From the NCBI GenBank assembly GCA_963920765.1, contig OY987246.1, positions 5,086,501-5,150,500 of the forward strand: a stretch of 64,000 nucleotides of DNA, written 5' to 3'. Position numbers and translations under genes: made by a program. Origin of the DNA: Ulota crispa (lineage: Eukaryota; Streptophyta; Bryopsida; Orthotrichales; Orthotrichaceae). Shown piece after piece: positions 24,114-37,100 of this stretch (within the stretch, counting starts at the first letter, position 1; the number at the start of each line of letters is the position of its first letter). The notes under the pieces are model-generated. The model saw only the letters and a list, made by a program, of their open reading frames with translations, had not been told where the DNA came from and searched no databases.

Positions 24114-24339
24114 CCCCTAAATGTCTAAGCCTGCCACACCAACCAATACAATACAGAATATTTTCCTTGTATTTGGAATGGATCCACATCTCAACTACAT
24201 TTGAGATCAACAAAGAAGTTGAAAAATAGATCAATGCTGTTCTAGTGAGCTACTTGAGATCCCAAATTAAAATTTCTTATTGGTAGCAAATGACAATTAC
24301 ACGTTAGCGTATATATTATGCCCTGGGGACGTTTAAGGA
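24114..24339. mobile_element. 226-bp TTAA-class MITE, family I (forward)
   Basis: Exact TTAA at 24110-24113 and 24340-24343. The left end is CCCCTAAATGTCTAAGCC, the right end GGGGACGTTTAAGGA. Colinear with 47571-47796, which is also 226 bp. Non-coding. Confidence 0.85.
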
Positions 24340-24343
24340 TTAA

Positions 24344-26910
24344 GCACGTTTTTAAGCTTTATAGGCTTGATACATGTCTCTCATAAGCAACACCATTTTC
24401 ATTATGAACGCATATGATGTTTCAAAGTACTCATGAAGGTGAACAATGAATATAGGATTATAAGAGCCACCAGAACATCCTAAGGTTAATGCGGTTTTTA
24501 ATGATAAATCTAAAAGAATATTGAAATTTTTATTGTTTTTAGTTTTAATTAAATCAATCCTAATTTTATCCAATTTCATCATTCATGGTACATTCTGTCC
24601 AAAATATTATGATTCCAAATAAAAAGAATAAGAGAATGATTACAAGCCCAATGTTAATCATTTTCATTCTTTTAGTATTTGATTGTTATTTATTCATTAT
24701 TAGTAAGTAGGTCTACATGCATAAAAGTAATGAAACACAAAGGCTCAAAATATTATGTTTCTTATATCTACGATTTTGTGCAAAAAAACAACGGTTACTC
24801 CTTGAGTGCCTCATATACTCAAAATTTGCATGGTACAGAATTCTTGTTTAAATTTCGTTGTAATTGTTTTTTGCAACTGTCAACCCATTGTAGGTTCTAG
24901 AAACCTTGCAAAGATTAAGTGATCTTATAACTGATAATTGCTTTTGAAGTTGTGTACTTAACCTTACATTAAGGTGTTGTTGATTGCCATTGCCCCCCAT
25001 AGTTTGATTTCTCATCTCACATGCACTTTTAACATAAATATTTGAGCTTTGTAATTGCACAAAATATGACTATATTCAAGTTACAAACATTGAGTACATA
25101 TCGAGATGAATTTTACATAGCTTGGTGACTTCAAGAATACAAATATAACAATTATCTACTAGACACAACTACCGTTGTCATCAAATTGAACGTAAAATTT
25201 TCTACAGTAACTTATAATTGATGGAACACATAAAGTCTTAGAAAAGTGTTGCAACATTTCCATAACCACATCCAACAAAGCTTGGTAACATTTTTCCAAA
25301 CTTGTTTGAAGTAGTTTTAGGATAAGTACTAGCGGTTCGCATTTGCTAACTCTAAATATTCACCACTTACTAGGATTTTCATAAGTTAAGTAGAATGCAA
25401 AGTAACAATTTCAGCAAGTTTTCAAATAGTATCTATGTGATAATATCACAAAGAGTGGAGATATTATATTATAGAGGAGAAGATGTGATATTACAAAGGT
25501 CTCTATGATTTTAGTAATATGATAGGAATTAGTTGCACACTATAAACAATCCAGAGGTGAATTTTTTAGGAAACACAAGGCCCACTTCCATTTTTTGCCC
25601 ATACTCCCTCTTTCCCTTTATAAGGACCTAAGGTGGAAAAGCTCCAGCATTTTCACTAATAAGAAAACTAATGTAAATTTGCTCCTTTGTTTTAATCGTT
25701 TGTTCTTACCTAGTACGTTTAACCTTAGTGATTCGTTGGCAATCTTTGATTCCAAACGTGAAACCCAAATTTCCAAGTTTTAGCCTATTGCAATAAATTT
25801 CTAAATTATAGGATTTTCCCAAATGCAAAATTTGGTTTTTTTACCTAGAAGTCCACTTGAAGGAATAGGAAAAGTTCAGAAATTCACAAAAAATGAAGGC
25901 AAACACTACGTCTATAAAAAAAACGAAATTCCCAATTATTTAGAGAGAGCTAAAAGTGTGTCCATAATAGTGACCTTTTTCATTGACTGAAAAAGATTGT
26001 TGCTCAAGAAGTTAAGTTTGGGACTTAGTGAGAATTTCCATTTTGATTTGAATTGGAAAGCTGAAAAAAAAACAAAGAAGCTACGCAGCCATGCATGGAA
26101 GTGTGTTAAAAAACGATAGTCACAAACTAAAAATGGTGCTCTTGTAATTTTCTTGCAAGAAATGTAATTTCTTTGAGGATTTAACTTTTCTAATGTCACC
26201 ATTTTGTGGCATTTGGGTGACTTTGGAGTACTACTCACTCATGAGAATTGAGCATTTTTCATCCAATCCTTGCTTTGAGATTTGCTTGAATGAGGTTGCT
26301 TGGACGGTGTTGAAAACTAGCTTGTTGATGTATTTATGGTTTTTCTACACAAAAAATCTTTACTAACAACAGTAACAAGTCACAAGAAATTGCCTTTTTA
26401 ATGTAATTTTGCAACTTGGTACTCCTTGCTTTTGATCTAAATTCAACCTATAGAAATCATATTTTTTGAATTTCATACCAACTAACAAAATGAAGGCCAT
26501 CTACTCTAGTTAGTATAGAAAATTTGTAAAATTCTCAAACTTGAGTATATTGTTGCCTAATGAAGTTTGTGTTTACAACCACAATCTTCAAAACTTCTTC
26601 AAAACTTCTTCAAAACTTCTAGTTAAAGAATGCTATTGAAATTTGGTTTATCCGTGATATGTATTTTACGTTACAATATAAACTAATACCAAAATTTCTA
26701 GGATGTTTTGGCTAATTTGTAAGAAATGAGTTTTTCACTTTTACTTCAAAAATTCATGATATTTTCAAGTTTTCACAAAAAAAACCTAAAAATAAAGAAG
26801 GAAGGTGATTGTTTCTCTAAACAATATAAAAACACATTCGAATGTAGTTGCTAAACAACATTATTTAGAGTGAAGAATTTTGATGAAAGGTACAACTAAA
26901 TGGTTGTACG
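24344..26910. other. AT-rich intergenic stretch without a recognisable gene
   Basis: About 2.5 kb of AT-rich sequence. The longest frames (minus 24352-24582, minus 25936-26238) are not protein-like. A short direct repeat of CTTCAAAACTT lies near 26585-26620. No RNA gene or element end is recognised. Confidence 0.45.
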
Positions 26911-26921
26911 CCGGGTGTTTA

Positions 26922-27042
26922 GGGGTTAATTGTGGTGTGGGGTTGATTGTGGTATGGGGTTGATTGTGGTATGGGGTTAATTGTGGTATAGTGTTAATTA
27001 TAGTGTAGGGTTAATTGTAGGGTTAATGGCTTAATTGTGGTG
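26922..27042 (+). repeat. 17-bp minisatellite, about six to seven copies
   Basis: GGGGTTAATTGTGGTGT and close variants repeat head-to-tail. The first unit overlaps GTTTAGGGG|TTAA, which is the right terminus of the TTAA-class elements, so the array may have grown out of a transposon end and its target site. Confidence 0.8.
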
Positions 27043-27745
27043 AGTGGAAAGAAGAGTATTGTAGAGAAGCTTATGCATTTTGTGTTTGAGGAAATGGACT
27101 GCGCAACACGTTCAAGGAACCGGTGCTTTAAATCATGCCAGGCATGTTGATTAAGGGCAACTTTACACTAAAAGCCGATGTTGGTTTTTAGCGTTTGGCA
27201 CTCCCAATGTTCATTTTCAATGATTAATTATTTGAAAACACGCTCAAGGTTTTTACATTAAGAGTTAAAGGTTGAATTTTCAAAACAAATTTTGATATTT
27301 CTAAGATAAGTTTTGATACATCTTCAGTTTTAGAACCTGGGTTTAAAAATAAAAATGGGAAGCCAATTCTTAGGCTAGGCGTCATGTCAAATTTTATTGA
27401 AAGAAAACAATATTTGAATTTTTTTGTTGAGATAGTCACCACCAGAGGATGGAACCAAAATATTAACAATTATACTAGGTAGCATTTTTTATCCTTTTTC
27501 TCTTGAGATTTTCAAGGTTTGCACTAATTGCCTCAACTTTTTGGCCTCAAGGCCTTCACACACAAGAAATTGGCCCATGTTATACTCATATTATAATGGG
27601 GCTATTCTTAAGCCCGATTAGGTTGAAATTTTGATCCAAATGATTGTAAGTTTTTATGGCCTTGACTCTTAATGTAAAGTGGCCCAAAGAACTTATGCAC
27701 TTTGGTTTTATTTTTATTTTTAAATCAATTCAATTGCTTTAGCTT
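27043..27745. other. intergenic stretch
   Basis: AT-rich; one minus-strand frame (27224-27469) without recognisable motifs. Nothing else seen. Confidence 0.4.
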
Positions 27746-27749
27746 TTAA

Positions 27750-28393
27750 CCCCTCACCTACCAAGGGGCCCAAAATTGTCCCCGCTTGTTTGTAATTTGG
27801 GTTTTATAACTTTCCTTCAAGATTAATTATAATAATTTATTTATTTTTAAGTTTTTGTTGAGGTCTTGTTTTAGTATCAAAAGCCTGATTTTGAAAATGA
27901 CTAATTATGATTTGTCTATTCAAGATTTTGTGAAAGGATGTCAACTGCAAATCTTCACTTTCTAGTGTTTAGGGCTCTTGGCCACATGACCCTCAATTAC
28001 ACTAGAACTTGGAGAAAATACTACATTAGAAATTGAATTAAAAAAATTGTGGAATAGGTTTTGAGAAGCTATAAATTGATTGGGGTTTTGCATATTATAC
28101 TTACATACTCATATTTTTTAGGCACCCTCAATTTTAGATTTGAGATGTGAGAAGAGGATTGAAAGACTTCAAATCAATTTCACAATTTTAACACCCTCAT
28201 GATCAAGTCTTATAATCTTTTAATCCATAAGTGATGTTGTGTTTTCTTTTCCTATGTAATCTGTAACATGTCTAGCTTGAATTTGTACGATTCCATTTCA
28301 AACAAAATTTAAAAAAATTATCAAAATATTGGCATTTTGTTCACTTAGGAGCAGATTCTGAGATGCTCAAGATTTGCCTTGGGCAGTGAGGGG
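27750..28393. mobile_element. 644-bp TTAA-class element with CCCCTCAC termini
   Basis: Exact TTAA flanks at 27746-27749 and 28394-28397. The left end CCCCTCACCTACCAAGG and right end CCTTGGGCAGTGAGGGG are imperfect inverted complements. Its interior matches no other element in the window, so it is a separate family with the same end architecture. Non-coding. Confidence 0.7.
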
Positions 28394-28397
28394 TTAA

Positions 28398-29879
28398 ACA
28401 ACGGAGCAGATGGGAAACATTTGTTGGTTATCAAAAAACACTATGTAGGATGGAAAAAATTTGATTTTCATCTATTTAAAAAAAAGTGATCATGAAGATA
28501 TAGTCTATACCTTAAATTAGGCTGTTTGTTTGGATGTTTGGATGTTTGTCACATTGAGATCTCCCAGACCATGGTCCCCCATCGCGTGCTTGGCATTGTG
28601 GAAAGCTCTTGACAAGGAGGGGTGCACGGGCTTGGTTTGGTGGCATTTGGACATACGGTGGGAAAGTTATTGAATTTTCAAGTTTTTTATGGATTAAAAA
28701 TTTAGAAAATTATTGATTGGCCAAAGGCAAGTTCCGTGTAAAAATAGGGTAGAGTACAAGTTTAACTAAAGTATAATTTGAATGTCTACTTAAAAATAAA
28801 GTAGAATACAAGTTTAACTGAAGTAAAGTACAAGTTTAACCATGGGTGGCTAAGAAGATGGCATAGGGGGCATGGGGGGGTGAAAATTGGGTCAACAATA
28901 CAAGCCACACTAGTTTATCATGAAAGGTAAAATACATCCTCACTGGATGTACTCATTTTTTAGGTAGCCTAAATTGTGAGAAGGTTCACAGACATGATGT
29001 TAGATCCCATGCTGCATGTTTTGCCATTTTCATGAGGTCAACATGCACTATTGACTTTTGCAGCTTTTGAAAATAGTAATATAATGAGTGGACACTTGCC
29101 ACAACATTATAGAGCATTGTACAATCACAATGTAACTCAGAGTATAGGGGTAAAAAAAAAGCCTACAAGCAATTTTGTTGTCACTTTTATTTTTAAATGA
29201 TTTAAAAAGATATTACAATTCTAGGTAGATGTAAGCACGTGTTTGAACCCCAAATGCATGAGGGTGCTTTCTTCAATTCAAGAAGGTGTTTTGGAAGTTT
29301 TTGAATTGCAATTGTGAGATCATTATTAAACATTGATAGAAAATTGTAAATGTAGGATCTTGAACTTCAAAGCTTTCAAATGGTGTTGCCAAAAAAAGTT
29401 CAAAAAAAGCCATGCAAATGTCAAGATATTTGTGATTGAATGTAGATGAGTACAAAAAAAAAAAATTTGGAGCAATTCAAAAAAAAAATCTGAAAATTGA
29501 CAATTTTTGAGTACAAAATTGGGAAACCACCACTTAGGATGATTTAGTACTTATTGTTACTTCAAAACTAATAACTCCCTTTCCAAATCCATGATCACAA
29601 TTTCACAAACAATCCAGCAATGCAACTGCAAAAGAGGAGAAGGCTTTCTATCAAAGAGTAATAGTCTGTTTGAGTAGGCACCTTACTTGAAAAGCACACC
29701 GCTTTTAAAAATAAATGTAATGCTCATGTCTTTTGTAGTGTAATTGGCTTGTTTAATATTTAGAACTGACCCTATGTATGTATATATGAATTTGAATTTA
29801 CCAAAAGACACAGTTAGGATTTAGATATCTTTTTGAATGACAAATTTGACGAAATTTTGAATGCTACATTACCTTTTTC
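28398..29879. other. intergenic stretch with a GC-richer patch
   Basis: AT-rich with poly-A tracts. A GC-richer patch at ~28565-28640 (CCATGGTCCCCCATCGCGTG) could be a decayed gene fragment but has no readable product. Frames such as minus 29273-29455 are not protein-like. Confidence 0.4.
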
Positions 29880-30165
29880 AAACATATCCATTGCTTACAA
29901 ACCTACACTGAACATTGCGTACTGCTGCCACAGTAAATTTCATCAATAATTAGTGCAGTAAACAAATTTTTAACGGCCTAGCAATAACAATAATGTTGCT
30001 GAAAAACAAGTTAGAGATATTCACATCTTAAATCATGTGAAATCCTAGAATCTAGAGAGTTGCATGCGCCTCCAAGTGTCCAAACAATGAGCTATAAGGT
30101 GACTTTCCAAGGTAAGGAAACTTAATAGTCAAGGAAACCTAAATGCAATATCCAGTGTAGTTTCT
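29880..30165. mobile_element. CACTACACC-family element, decayed copy without insertion
   Basis: The right end AACCTAAATGCAATATCCAG.GTAGTT and the interior (CAATAATTA.TGC, GTGAAATC.TAG, CATG.GCCTCCAAG) match the element at 45493-46022, but without the 0.2-kb insertion that interrupts that copy. The left end is degraded. It serves as a natural empty site at ~30129-30132 (TCAA). Confidence 0.55.
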
Positions 30166-30249
30166 ATTCAAAAAGAATGTTGCTAGAAAAAATTAAAAAA
30201 CCCCTCCTAAACCCTAATATACAGAGATTATGGAGCTCAAAAACGTTGC

Positions 30250-30700
30250 CACAGAATTAGAGCAGACAGCAAGTGTATAAAGAAAAGCAGTCAGAAACAA
30301 ATAGATCTCCGAAGTTCACAGAAATATCAAAACCAAAATCTTCGTAATTCAATAGAGAGAAGCTCCGATCGACATCAGTTACAAAATAGAAGAACACGCA
30401 ATCGAGAAAATCCAATTGAAAAAAACAGCAATTGTGACGGAGCAGCAGCAAATACGAGCAACAACCGACCACTTCACCGTCTCGTAAAGAACCAACCTCC
30501 ACTATAAATCCAGACATTCACATCAATTGCGGTTCTATCAATATCCAACTCAAACCCTAACAGTACCGAACACGAATCACTCTTTGCCAAAAGATGAAAC
30601 ACATGACTCATATCAATCGACAATGGAACGATTGTCAGTACACAAGGGCCATTGAAATGGTCGACGAAATCAAAGCTTCGCCATGGAAGGGGTAGCAACA
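30250..30700 (-). repeat. duplicated coding-like segment, copy A
   Basis: On the minus strand this reads an open stretch with PWRSFDFVDHFNG, FHLLAK, SVLLGFELD and DRTAIDVNVWIYSGG. A second version is at 31425-31730 with mainly conservative changes. Copy A continues further (30257-30480) than copy B matches. I do not recognise the protein. It may be a duplicated gene fragment; it sits beside the element at 30930-31334. Confidence 0.5.
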
Positions 30701-30929
30701 CCCATAACCATCACTGTACCCATAGCCATCACCTCTAAAATCTTGGAAAATCTGTGGAAGTGAATAGATGTAATTATAAGGATGTACAACATGTGAACAT
30801 AAAACTTTAGTGTTGGTTATAGGTACAATGGCAGTTGGCTCTTTAAAAATTCACAGCTTATTCTCATAGAATTCAAATAACATTCAAAAGTGCAAAATTC
30901 ATCATTTTTCTCTTGTTAATAGGATCCTA

Positions 30930-31334
30930 TAAGGTAGGCACACGCGCACCCATCCCGTCCTGTCCATGCCCATGGGCATTACTTGACATTGTCAGGAACT
31001 AAAAAATATAAATCAAATGGTTACGGGTAATTAAGTGATAGTTATGGATGACAAAGTAATGGTTGTGGGTGACTCGCATGACAGTTTTGAGTACCCATCT
31101 CACTATTTAAGAACCAACAAGCCTTGTTTTTAGCATCTCTTACACATGGTTCCTACAATTTCAATGATTTTGGACTTTGAAAAATCTTTGTGAACAAATG
31201 CTTGCACTTGGAACCTTGAAATTGATGCCAATATTTTTGGTTTCCACTTCCTAGCTTACAGTATTTCAAAGCTAGTCAATTGTTTGACCTACTCCAAAAC
31301 CCTTATTTCCACGCTTATGGGTGCACCTACCTTA
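30930..31334. mobile_element. ~405-bp element with AAGGTAGGCAC / GTGCACCTACCTT ends, copy 1
   Basis: Left end TAAGGTAGGCACACGCGCACCC and right end GGGTGCACCTACCTTA are inverted. The interior (GTACCCATCTCACTATTTAA, ACACATGGTTCCTACAATTT) recurs in the opposite orientation at 37763-38167. Target duplication unresolved; class unknown. Confidence 0.6.
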
Positions 31335-31424
31335 ATTTGCTAGAAGTTTATTAATGATCATCATGTTCAAAACCCTTAGTTTGACGGTTATGGGTGCTGC
31401 TACCTGAAACGTAGTTTTCAAGTC

Positions 31425-31730
31425 ACAAGAACACGCAATCGAGAGAATCCAATTGAAAAAAACAGCAATCGTGATGGAGCTACAGCAAATACGAGCAACA
31501 ACCGACCACTTCATCGTCCCGAAAAGAACCTCCACTATAAATCCAGACATTCACATCAATTGCGGTTCTATCAACATCCAACTCAAACCCTAACAGTACC
31601 GAACATGAACCATTCTTTGCCAAAAGATGAAACACATGACTGATATCAGTCGACAATGGAACGATCGTCAGTACGCAAAGGCCATTGAAATGGTCGACGA
31701 AATCAAAGCTTCGCCATGGAAATGTAGTTT
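31425..31730 (-). repeat. duplicated coding-like segment, copy B
   Basis: Near-copy of 30395-30690 on the same strand. The minus-strand frame shared with copy A remains open over ~65 residues. Both margins carry TGTAGTTTTCAAGTCAC or GTAGTTTTCAAGTCACAAG, suggesting the block was inserted or bounded by a short direct repeat. Confidence 0.55.
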
Positions 31731-31739
31731 TCAAGTCAC

Positions 31740-32130
31740 GAGGATTTTAAAAGCTGTCATTATCATGTTAAGTTTGTGGAAAGCTGATTGAGAAGGTGGG
31801 GCACAAACTTAACTGAATTCGGATTGGTCGGAGGTCGGTTGTGGATGCGAGTAGCGTTGAGAGACGGTGGCACGGCGGCGTTTTCAGATACGAGATGAAG
31901 CAATTGCGGTGCGGTGACGTGACGTGAGTTCTGTACAAGACCTGCAACAGTTCACGGATTAGGGCAAATGCTCCACCGGTGAACACGATGAGCGCGTTGG
32001 CTTTTCACGCAGGAATTAGGGTTTGGGGACAGCCGCGTCCATGGCTGGAGATTTTCATTGTTGGACAAAGCTTAAATTACTTGGTGTGCATCCTTCAGCA
32101 ACTCTCCTAACCTTGGAAGCTCCCCCAAAC
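31740..32130. other. moderate-GC stretch, possible gene fragment
   Basis: Locally GC-richer DNA (31820-32060) with a minus-strand frame at 31768-31986 starting MFTGGAFALIRELLQV. No family is recognised. It is adjacent to the duplicated segment, and the two may derive from one source gene. Confidence 0.25.
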
Positions 32131-32204
32131 GTAGTTTTTTCGAAAGAAAGTTGGAATGATATTGGCCCTTGGGAAGGTGCAAAAACAAAGTGCTAATTGT
32201 AAAA

Positions 32205-32330
32205 CGGTGATAAGGTAGAGGGCTCTAAAATGGAGCGGGTTCTAAAACAGTGTACTTTTAGGAATGGTTAACATGTTTTTTTCAAATATTGAATGTCACT
32301 CATTCCTAATCGTGTACCATTTTAGAACTT
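32205..32330. mobile_element. ~130-bp MITE-like repeat, copy 1
   Basis: Starts TAAGGTAGAGGGCTC and shares TTTAGGAATG.TTAACATGTT with the element at 57834-57970. The ends of the two are similar but not identical. Non-coding. Confidence 0.4.
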
Positions 32331-32334
32331 ACAA

Positions 32335-32590
32335 AAAAAAGTGTTAAGTGTAAAACAATATTAAGTGTAAAAAAGTGTTAAGTAGGAAAAAGTGCTAGGT
32401 ACAAAAAAGTGCTAAGTGCAAAGCAATCCTAAGTGGAAAAAAGTGTTAAGTGAAAAAAATTGCAAAATATGTAAAAGGTGCTAAATGCAAAAAGATGCTA
32501 GGTGCAAAAAAAGCTAAGTGCAAAAAAGTGTCAAGCACAAAAGTAAGTGCTAAGTGTAAAAGAGCATTAAGTGCACAAAAAGTGTTACAG
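32335..32590 (+). repeat. degenerate ~17-20-bp tandem repeat (GTGCTAAGTGCAAAAAA)
   Basis: About thirteen imperfect head-to-tail copies of a purine-rich unit, with spacing varying because of A-run length changes. A minisatellite without coding capacity. Confidence 0.8.
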
Positions 32591-33338
32591 CTAGCTCTCC
32601 CTCTCTAACTTGAAGATTTAAGAAGAAACACAAGAATCTAAACTTGAAACCATTGTGAGAAAGAAGAATTTTTTTTTGTAAATAGTAGTTGAGAGAGGAA
32701 TAGATTGTGTTGAGAGTTCTATCTAATTTTATAATCCCCTATTAGAAAAGTGAGAGAAGATCAAACTTCAATGCACCCTTTTCTTGATGGTTGTTTTGTT
32801 TCAAATTTGGAAATATTCAATTTTGAACACTTTTGCTCTTAGTTTATCTCAATATCTCTAATTAATAAACTCTAGGAAATTAAAGTGCACTTCAAGTAAA
32901 TGAACTCAAGAGGGAATTAATAAAAAATTCAATGAGCAAAAGAATTATATCTCTTGATTTAACGAATGAACTTAATCTTCTATGAGCCATCAAATAAATC
33001 AATTTCAAAAATCAATTAAAGACATTGTTTAAGCCACTTCAAATACTTAGAAGGGAGACAAACTCTTAAGATACTCTTGAACCTAAGATTTGAGATGCAA
33101 TAGACAAATTCAAAGTTCAAACTAAGCCCCCAACATCTTGCTAGATCCTTCACGTTATTCCATTTCATATGCACACATGCAACAAATATGCATATATACA
33201 TATATAGTGCCATATGAATAATGACATGGTGTAACCCAATCACTTTTTGTTTTTGTTTTTTGTTATTCTTGCTTGAAAAAAAGAGAGGCATCTCTCTTGC
33301 ATTCCTAATCGGTTCATGAAATCATTGACATGAAGTAG
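32591..33338. other. AT-rich intergenic stretch
   Basis: A minus-strand frame at 33016-33291 has no recognisable motif. No repeat boundary or gene is seen. Confidence 0.4.
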
Positions 33339-34190
33339 TTGATGTTGCTTGTCAACTCAACCTTGCATAGATCCAAAAACTATACCAAAAACAACAAAAA
33401 TCAATTGAGTTTTGAGGGTAAAATAAAAAAGATCTTTGATATTTCTTCACTCCAAACACCAATATTGTACAATCCACTATTGATAGGCCTAAAAAAAATT
33501 GTGCACGATTCTATTTGTTTAGGATAAGATTTCATGATTTTTTTTTTTTTTTTATTGATCAAGAAACATAGAAGTTGCAATATTTTGGTTCAAAATTGGA
33601 TCCGACTTGTTACAAAAAAAACAAGAAAAGGCTCTTTCATATGGTATACACACAAGGTTTTTCTTTCTTCCTTCAATTTAAACGATGCAAAAATCAGTCC
33701 TTGTCAGAGTGATAAAGAGATTTACTTCCATGGACTTGGATGCCATTTACAAAATATGGGTGAAAACTCATTTCTTATAAAGAATTGTCTAGATTTGTCC
33801 AAAGAGAGTAATATCTCAAGGTTGTGGAGCAACTCAACAATTCCATCCATTAAAAAGGGAAGAATATATTGCCTAATACTCTCTCACAAAAAGGTTGTAT
33901 CACTTTTAACCAGAAAACAGCTCAATAAAAGAAACCTTTTGTACATAAGGTGCAACAATTTGGGGGTTTCAAAACTTAGTATAGCAAAAGCTAGTTTTCT
34001 CTTGCCCCTTTTGCAAGAAGCAAAACCTCATTTCTCGTGATAATTTGAAGGCTAATCTTCTGTCATATTTGTTAACAAGAGAGCCCATGGTTGCACTTTT
34101 GTACACCTTTCTTGATGCTCCTTTTTCTTTTTCTTTTTTGAGAAAACACAATATTGCATGAAAACTTACTGTTTTCTTTTCCAAAAGCAC
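33339..34190 (+). pseudogene. interrupted AT-rich reading frame, possibly plastid-derived
   Basis: Two long plus-strand frames share one phase: 33339-33527, then, after one stop and a 16-T run, 33534-34040 (168 aa: ...SFIWYTHKVFLSSFN..., ...SIKKGRIYCLILSHKK..., ...SFLLPLLQEAKPHFS). Just after the stop a shifted frame continues (KANLLSYLLTREPMVALLYTF). The uninterrupted AT-rich coding with Lys/Ile/Asn/Ser bias is what a plastid-encoded gene looks like; from memory it is faintly reminiscent of a variable part of plastid RpoC2. I cannot confirm this. It could be a nuclear plastid-DNA insertion broken by a T-run and a frameshift, or a chance AT-rich frame. Confidence 0.3.
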
Positions 34191-37100
34191 CTCTATTTAT
34201 GTAGATGTTTATGTGATTGTTCATTCGTTTGCTTATTTATGTACTTGTTTGCTTCTTTATGTATCTGGTTGTTCATTCTTTTAATTTTCCAAGGTTTGAA
34301 ACCCCTATTGTGTACAAATTATAGATGAGTACTTTATAATAAATCTGTGTAAATCCAGAGAGTCCCATTCAATTGCCTCAGGTAAGGATGCTGCTTTCAA
34401 CCTTCACATGTACCAGCACCAATCTTGGGGGCACTTTGTCTTCATGCAAATTAAGCCTGGGTTACAGTAAAGTACATCCACGCATTTTTACTGAACTCTT
34501 TCATGTTTATTGCCTATTAATTTATTGCTTTGTCCCAACTACTCAGATGGGGAAAAAATGCCAAAATCATACCTCATTTTGACATTGGCTAGGGTGGAAG
34601 CACCTATACCCGATAACTTAAAGCAATTTTGCAACAAACTTCAAAGAATTTGAGGCAACAAATATTTTTATTTGTGTAGGAAGATAGGAAATGTTGGGAT
34701 TACAAATTTGTCATAATTTTATTTGCATAATTGAAATTGCACTAAATTTTGAGAGTTAAAAAGTGTTTTGAATCCATTGTCAACCTCTAAATTCATGCAA
34801 TTTAGATAATAGCCAAACTACTTTTTGCTCATAACTTCCTACTTCACTTTGGGACACATGACATGACTTAAGTGGTCCCAACCTTGAAAAGGACACAAGA
34901 TGCATTCCAAAACACTTATCCTTGCTAAGATTGGAAATAGCCCATCCTATTGGTTGGATATGGGGAGTTGGTGACTATGGGCGCTTCCACGGTTCCACCT
35001 TACGCTAACACTAAAAGCCTTAACTCGACATTCAAAGCCTTGGGCAGAAAGAATAAGAACAGACTTGATACATTCTAGTGTTGCCAATATTTGGATGGAA
35101 TTTAATAATAATACTCTAGGTTGAGAGCAAATTTGGCAAGTCTCTGCCAAATTAATTATTTTTTGAGAAGAAACTAATTGGGTATTAAATTTCATAATTA
35201 AATAAGATTATGCACTTTCAAAAAAACTTTTTATTATTTTGCATTCAACCAAAACAATTAGTAGAATTAAGCCTTTTTTTAAGCATCTTCCACATTCTAA
35301 AATTAGCCTTTGATATAAAATTGGTAGTAGATTGAGCCCTCTTGGAATCTACCTTGACCTTCCATTGTTATTTAAGCTTAATGACTTTTATAATATTCAA
35401 CAATTCAATTATTTAATTTGTTTGACATTGGACATTTTTGAAGAATAATTTACAGAATAATTAGGCAAAATCCTGGAGAATTATGCCGAATCTGCTCTCA
35501 ACATACAGTAGTTGATTATATGGATGAACGTGCAATACGGGTGGTTTTATCCTTCGTGCGTTTTAGGCCACCTCCGTCACCCAAAATAATAACAGAACTG
35601 AAAAGCCCCTAGTTGTGTAAAGATGGTTATAAGAACAAGTATGGAAGGAGAGTATGTAAGATTGGCATGAGTTGGGATGCAGGTGCTTGAGATGGTATTT
35701 TTTTCGCTTGTTATTGAATGCATTTGCAAGGATCTTATAAAAAAATACTAGGTGTATTTTTGGACTATAATTTTTTTGCTAATATTACTTACAAGTGTAT
35801 ATACATGTATCTAAGTGTCCAAGAGTGTAAATTGATTGCAATGTTTGAAAGATGGACTTTCTTGAAGTAGGTGTAAAGTATTGTCTCTGCAAGTGGTTGA
35901 TTTGAGTTATGATTTTCGGACCATACTTAGGTAAATAACATGTTTTAAGCAAATTAATAAAGAACAACTTGAAAGATGTACTTCATGAACATAAGACACA
36001 ACAAATGAGAGTCAAGTATCCCTGCAACTAAACTATAGACCCTTGTGCCTATAAAACAGATTGTAAAAAACTTCAACCTTACTTTTGAGCTTTATTAGGT
36101 TTCTTCAACTATTGGAGGACTTATCTGTAATCTTTGGTGTAAAATCTTTGAGATTTCAGAGTTCAATTATTCTCAAAATAACGTGACTTTGGTGTCTACA
36201 AATCATTTACAAATGAAGGGATAACAAATGAGGGAAAAAAATTCACGTTTTATGTTTGAGAATCTCACAAAAATGAAAATATCTATTTGCAAAACAATCT
36301 TTGTGCACAAACTCATAACTTTTTTTTTTTGTTTACATTAAGTACATGTTACGAATTTGAGATGTGCTGAAAAGATCTTCAGTCATCTCTCAATTGTTCA
36401 ACGTATCCAATTGTAATTTAGGTTACTACCCAAAAATGGAACCCTAATCAACACTATTTTGTTAATTTGGATGTTTTAAACAAAATTGTGTTGATTAGGA
36501 TGGGTTTGCCTTAGCTAGGACTTCTTGATTTGGGCCCTATTTTCTACTCAAGGGTGTTCAAAAATAGGAACCCATACTTGAGTGTTTACTTGCACGCTTT
36601 TGTAATTATGTTATTGTACATGTTACAAGCACCTTATTTATCCCATTTTTCTATAAATGGCAAGCATCCAACTTATTCATACAAAACCATACCTCTCTCT
36701 CACTATATATAATCTTATTTAACACCATCCCATTCTATTTCTTATAAACACATAGTTTGGAATAAAACAATGTCATGTTTTTACTGAGGAAACCATTAAA
36801 GTAACACCCATGTTGTTAACAAGAAAACCACAATGTCACATGATTGTTGGAAACATTGTCACCATAACATGTACATTGATGTTCACCTTTTTAACAAAAA
36901 TAGCACAAAAGCTAAATAGATATTAGAAGATTGAAAACGTGTTATTAAAATTAAGGTTGAAAGAAACCCAATGTATAATATGATGTGACTTGTTTGGCAC
37001 TAATTTTCAAAAGCAAAAATACATTCATTATGATTTGGGACACCTTTCCTAATAGTAAGACCTTGCCCTTGATCTTTATGCCACTTAAATGACATACATT

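Noticed and set aside
32335..32590. Spaced repeat resembling a CRISPR-like array
   Set aside because: Units are contiguous, degenerate and A-rich without unique spacers; it is a minisatellite.
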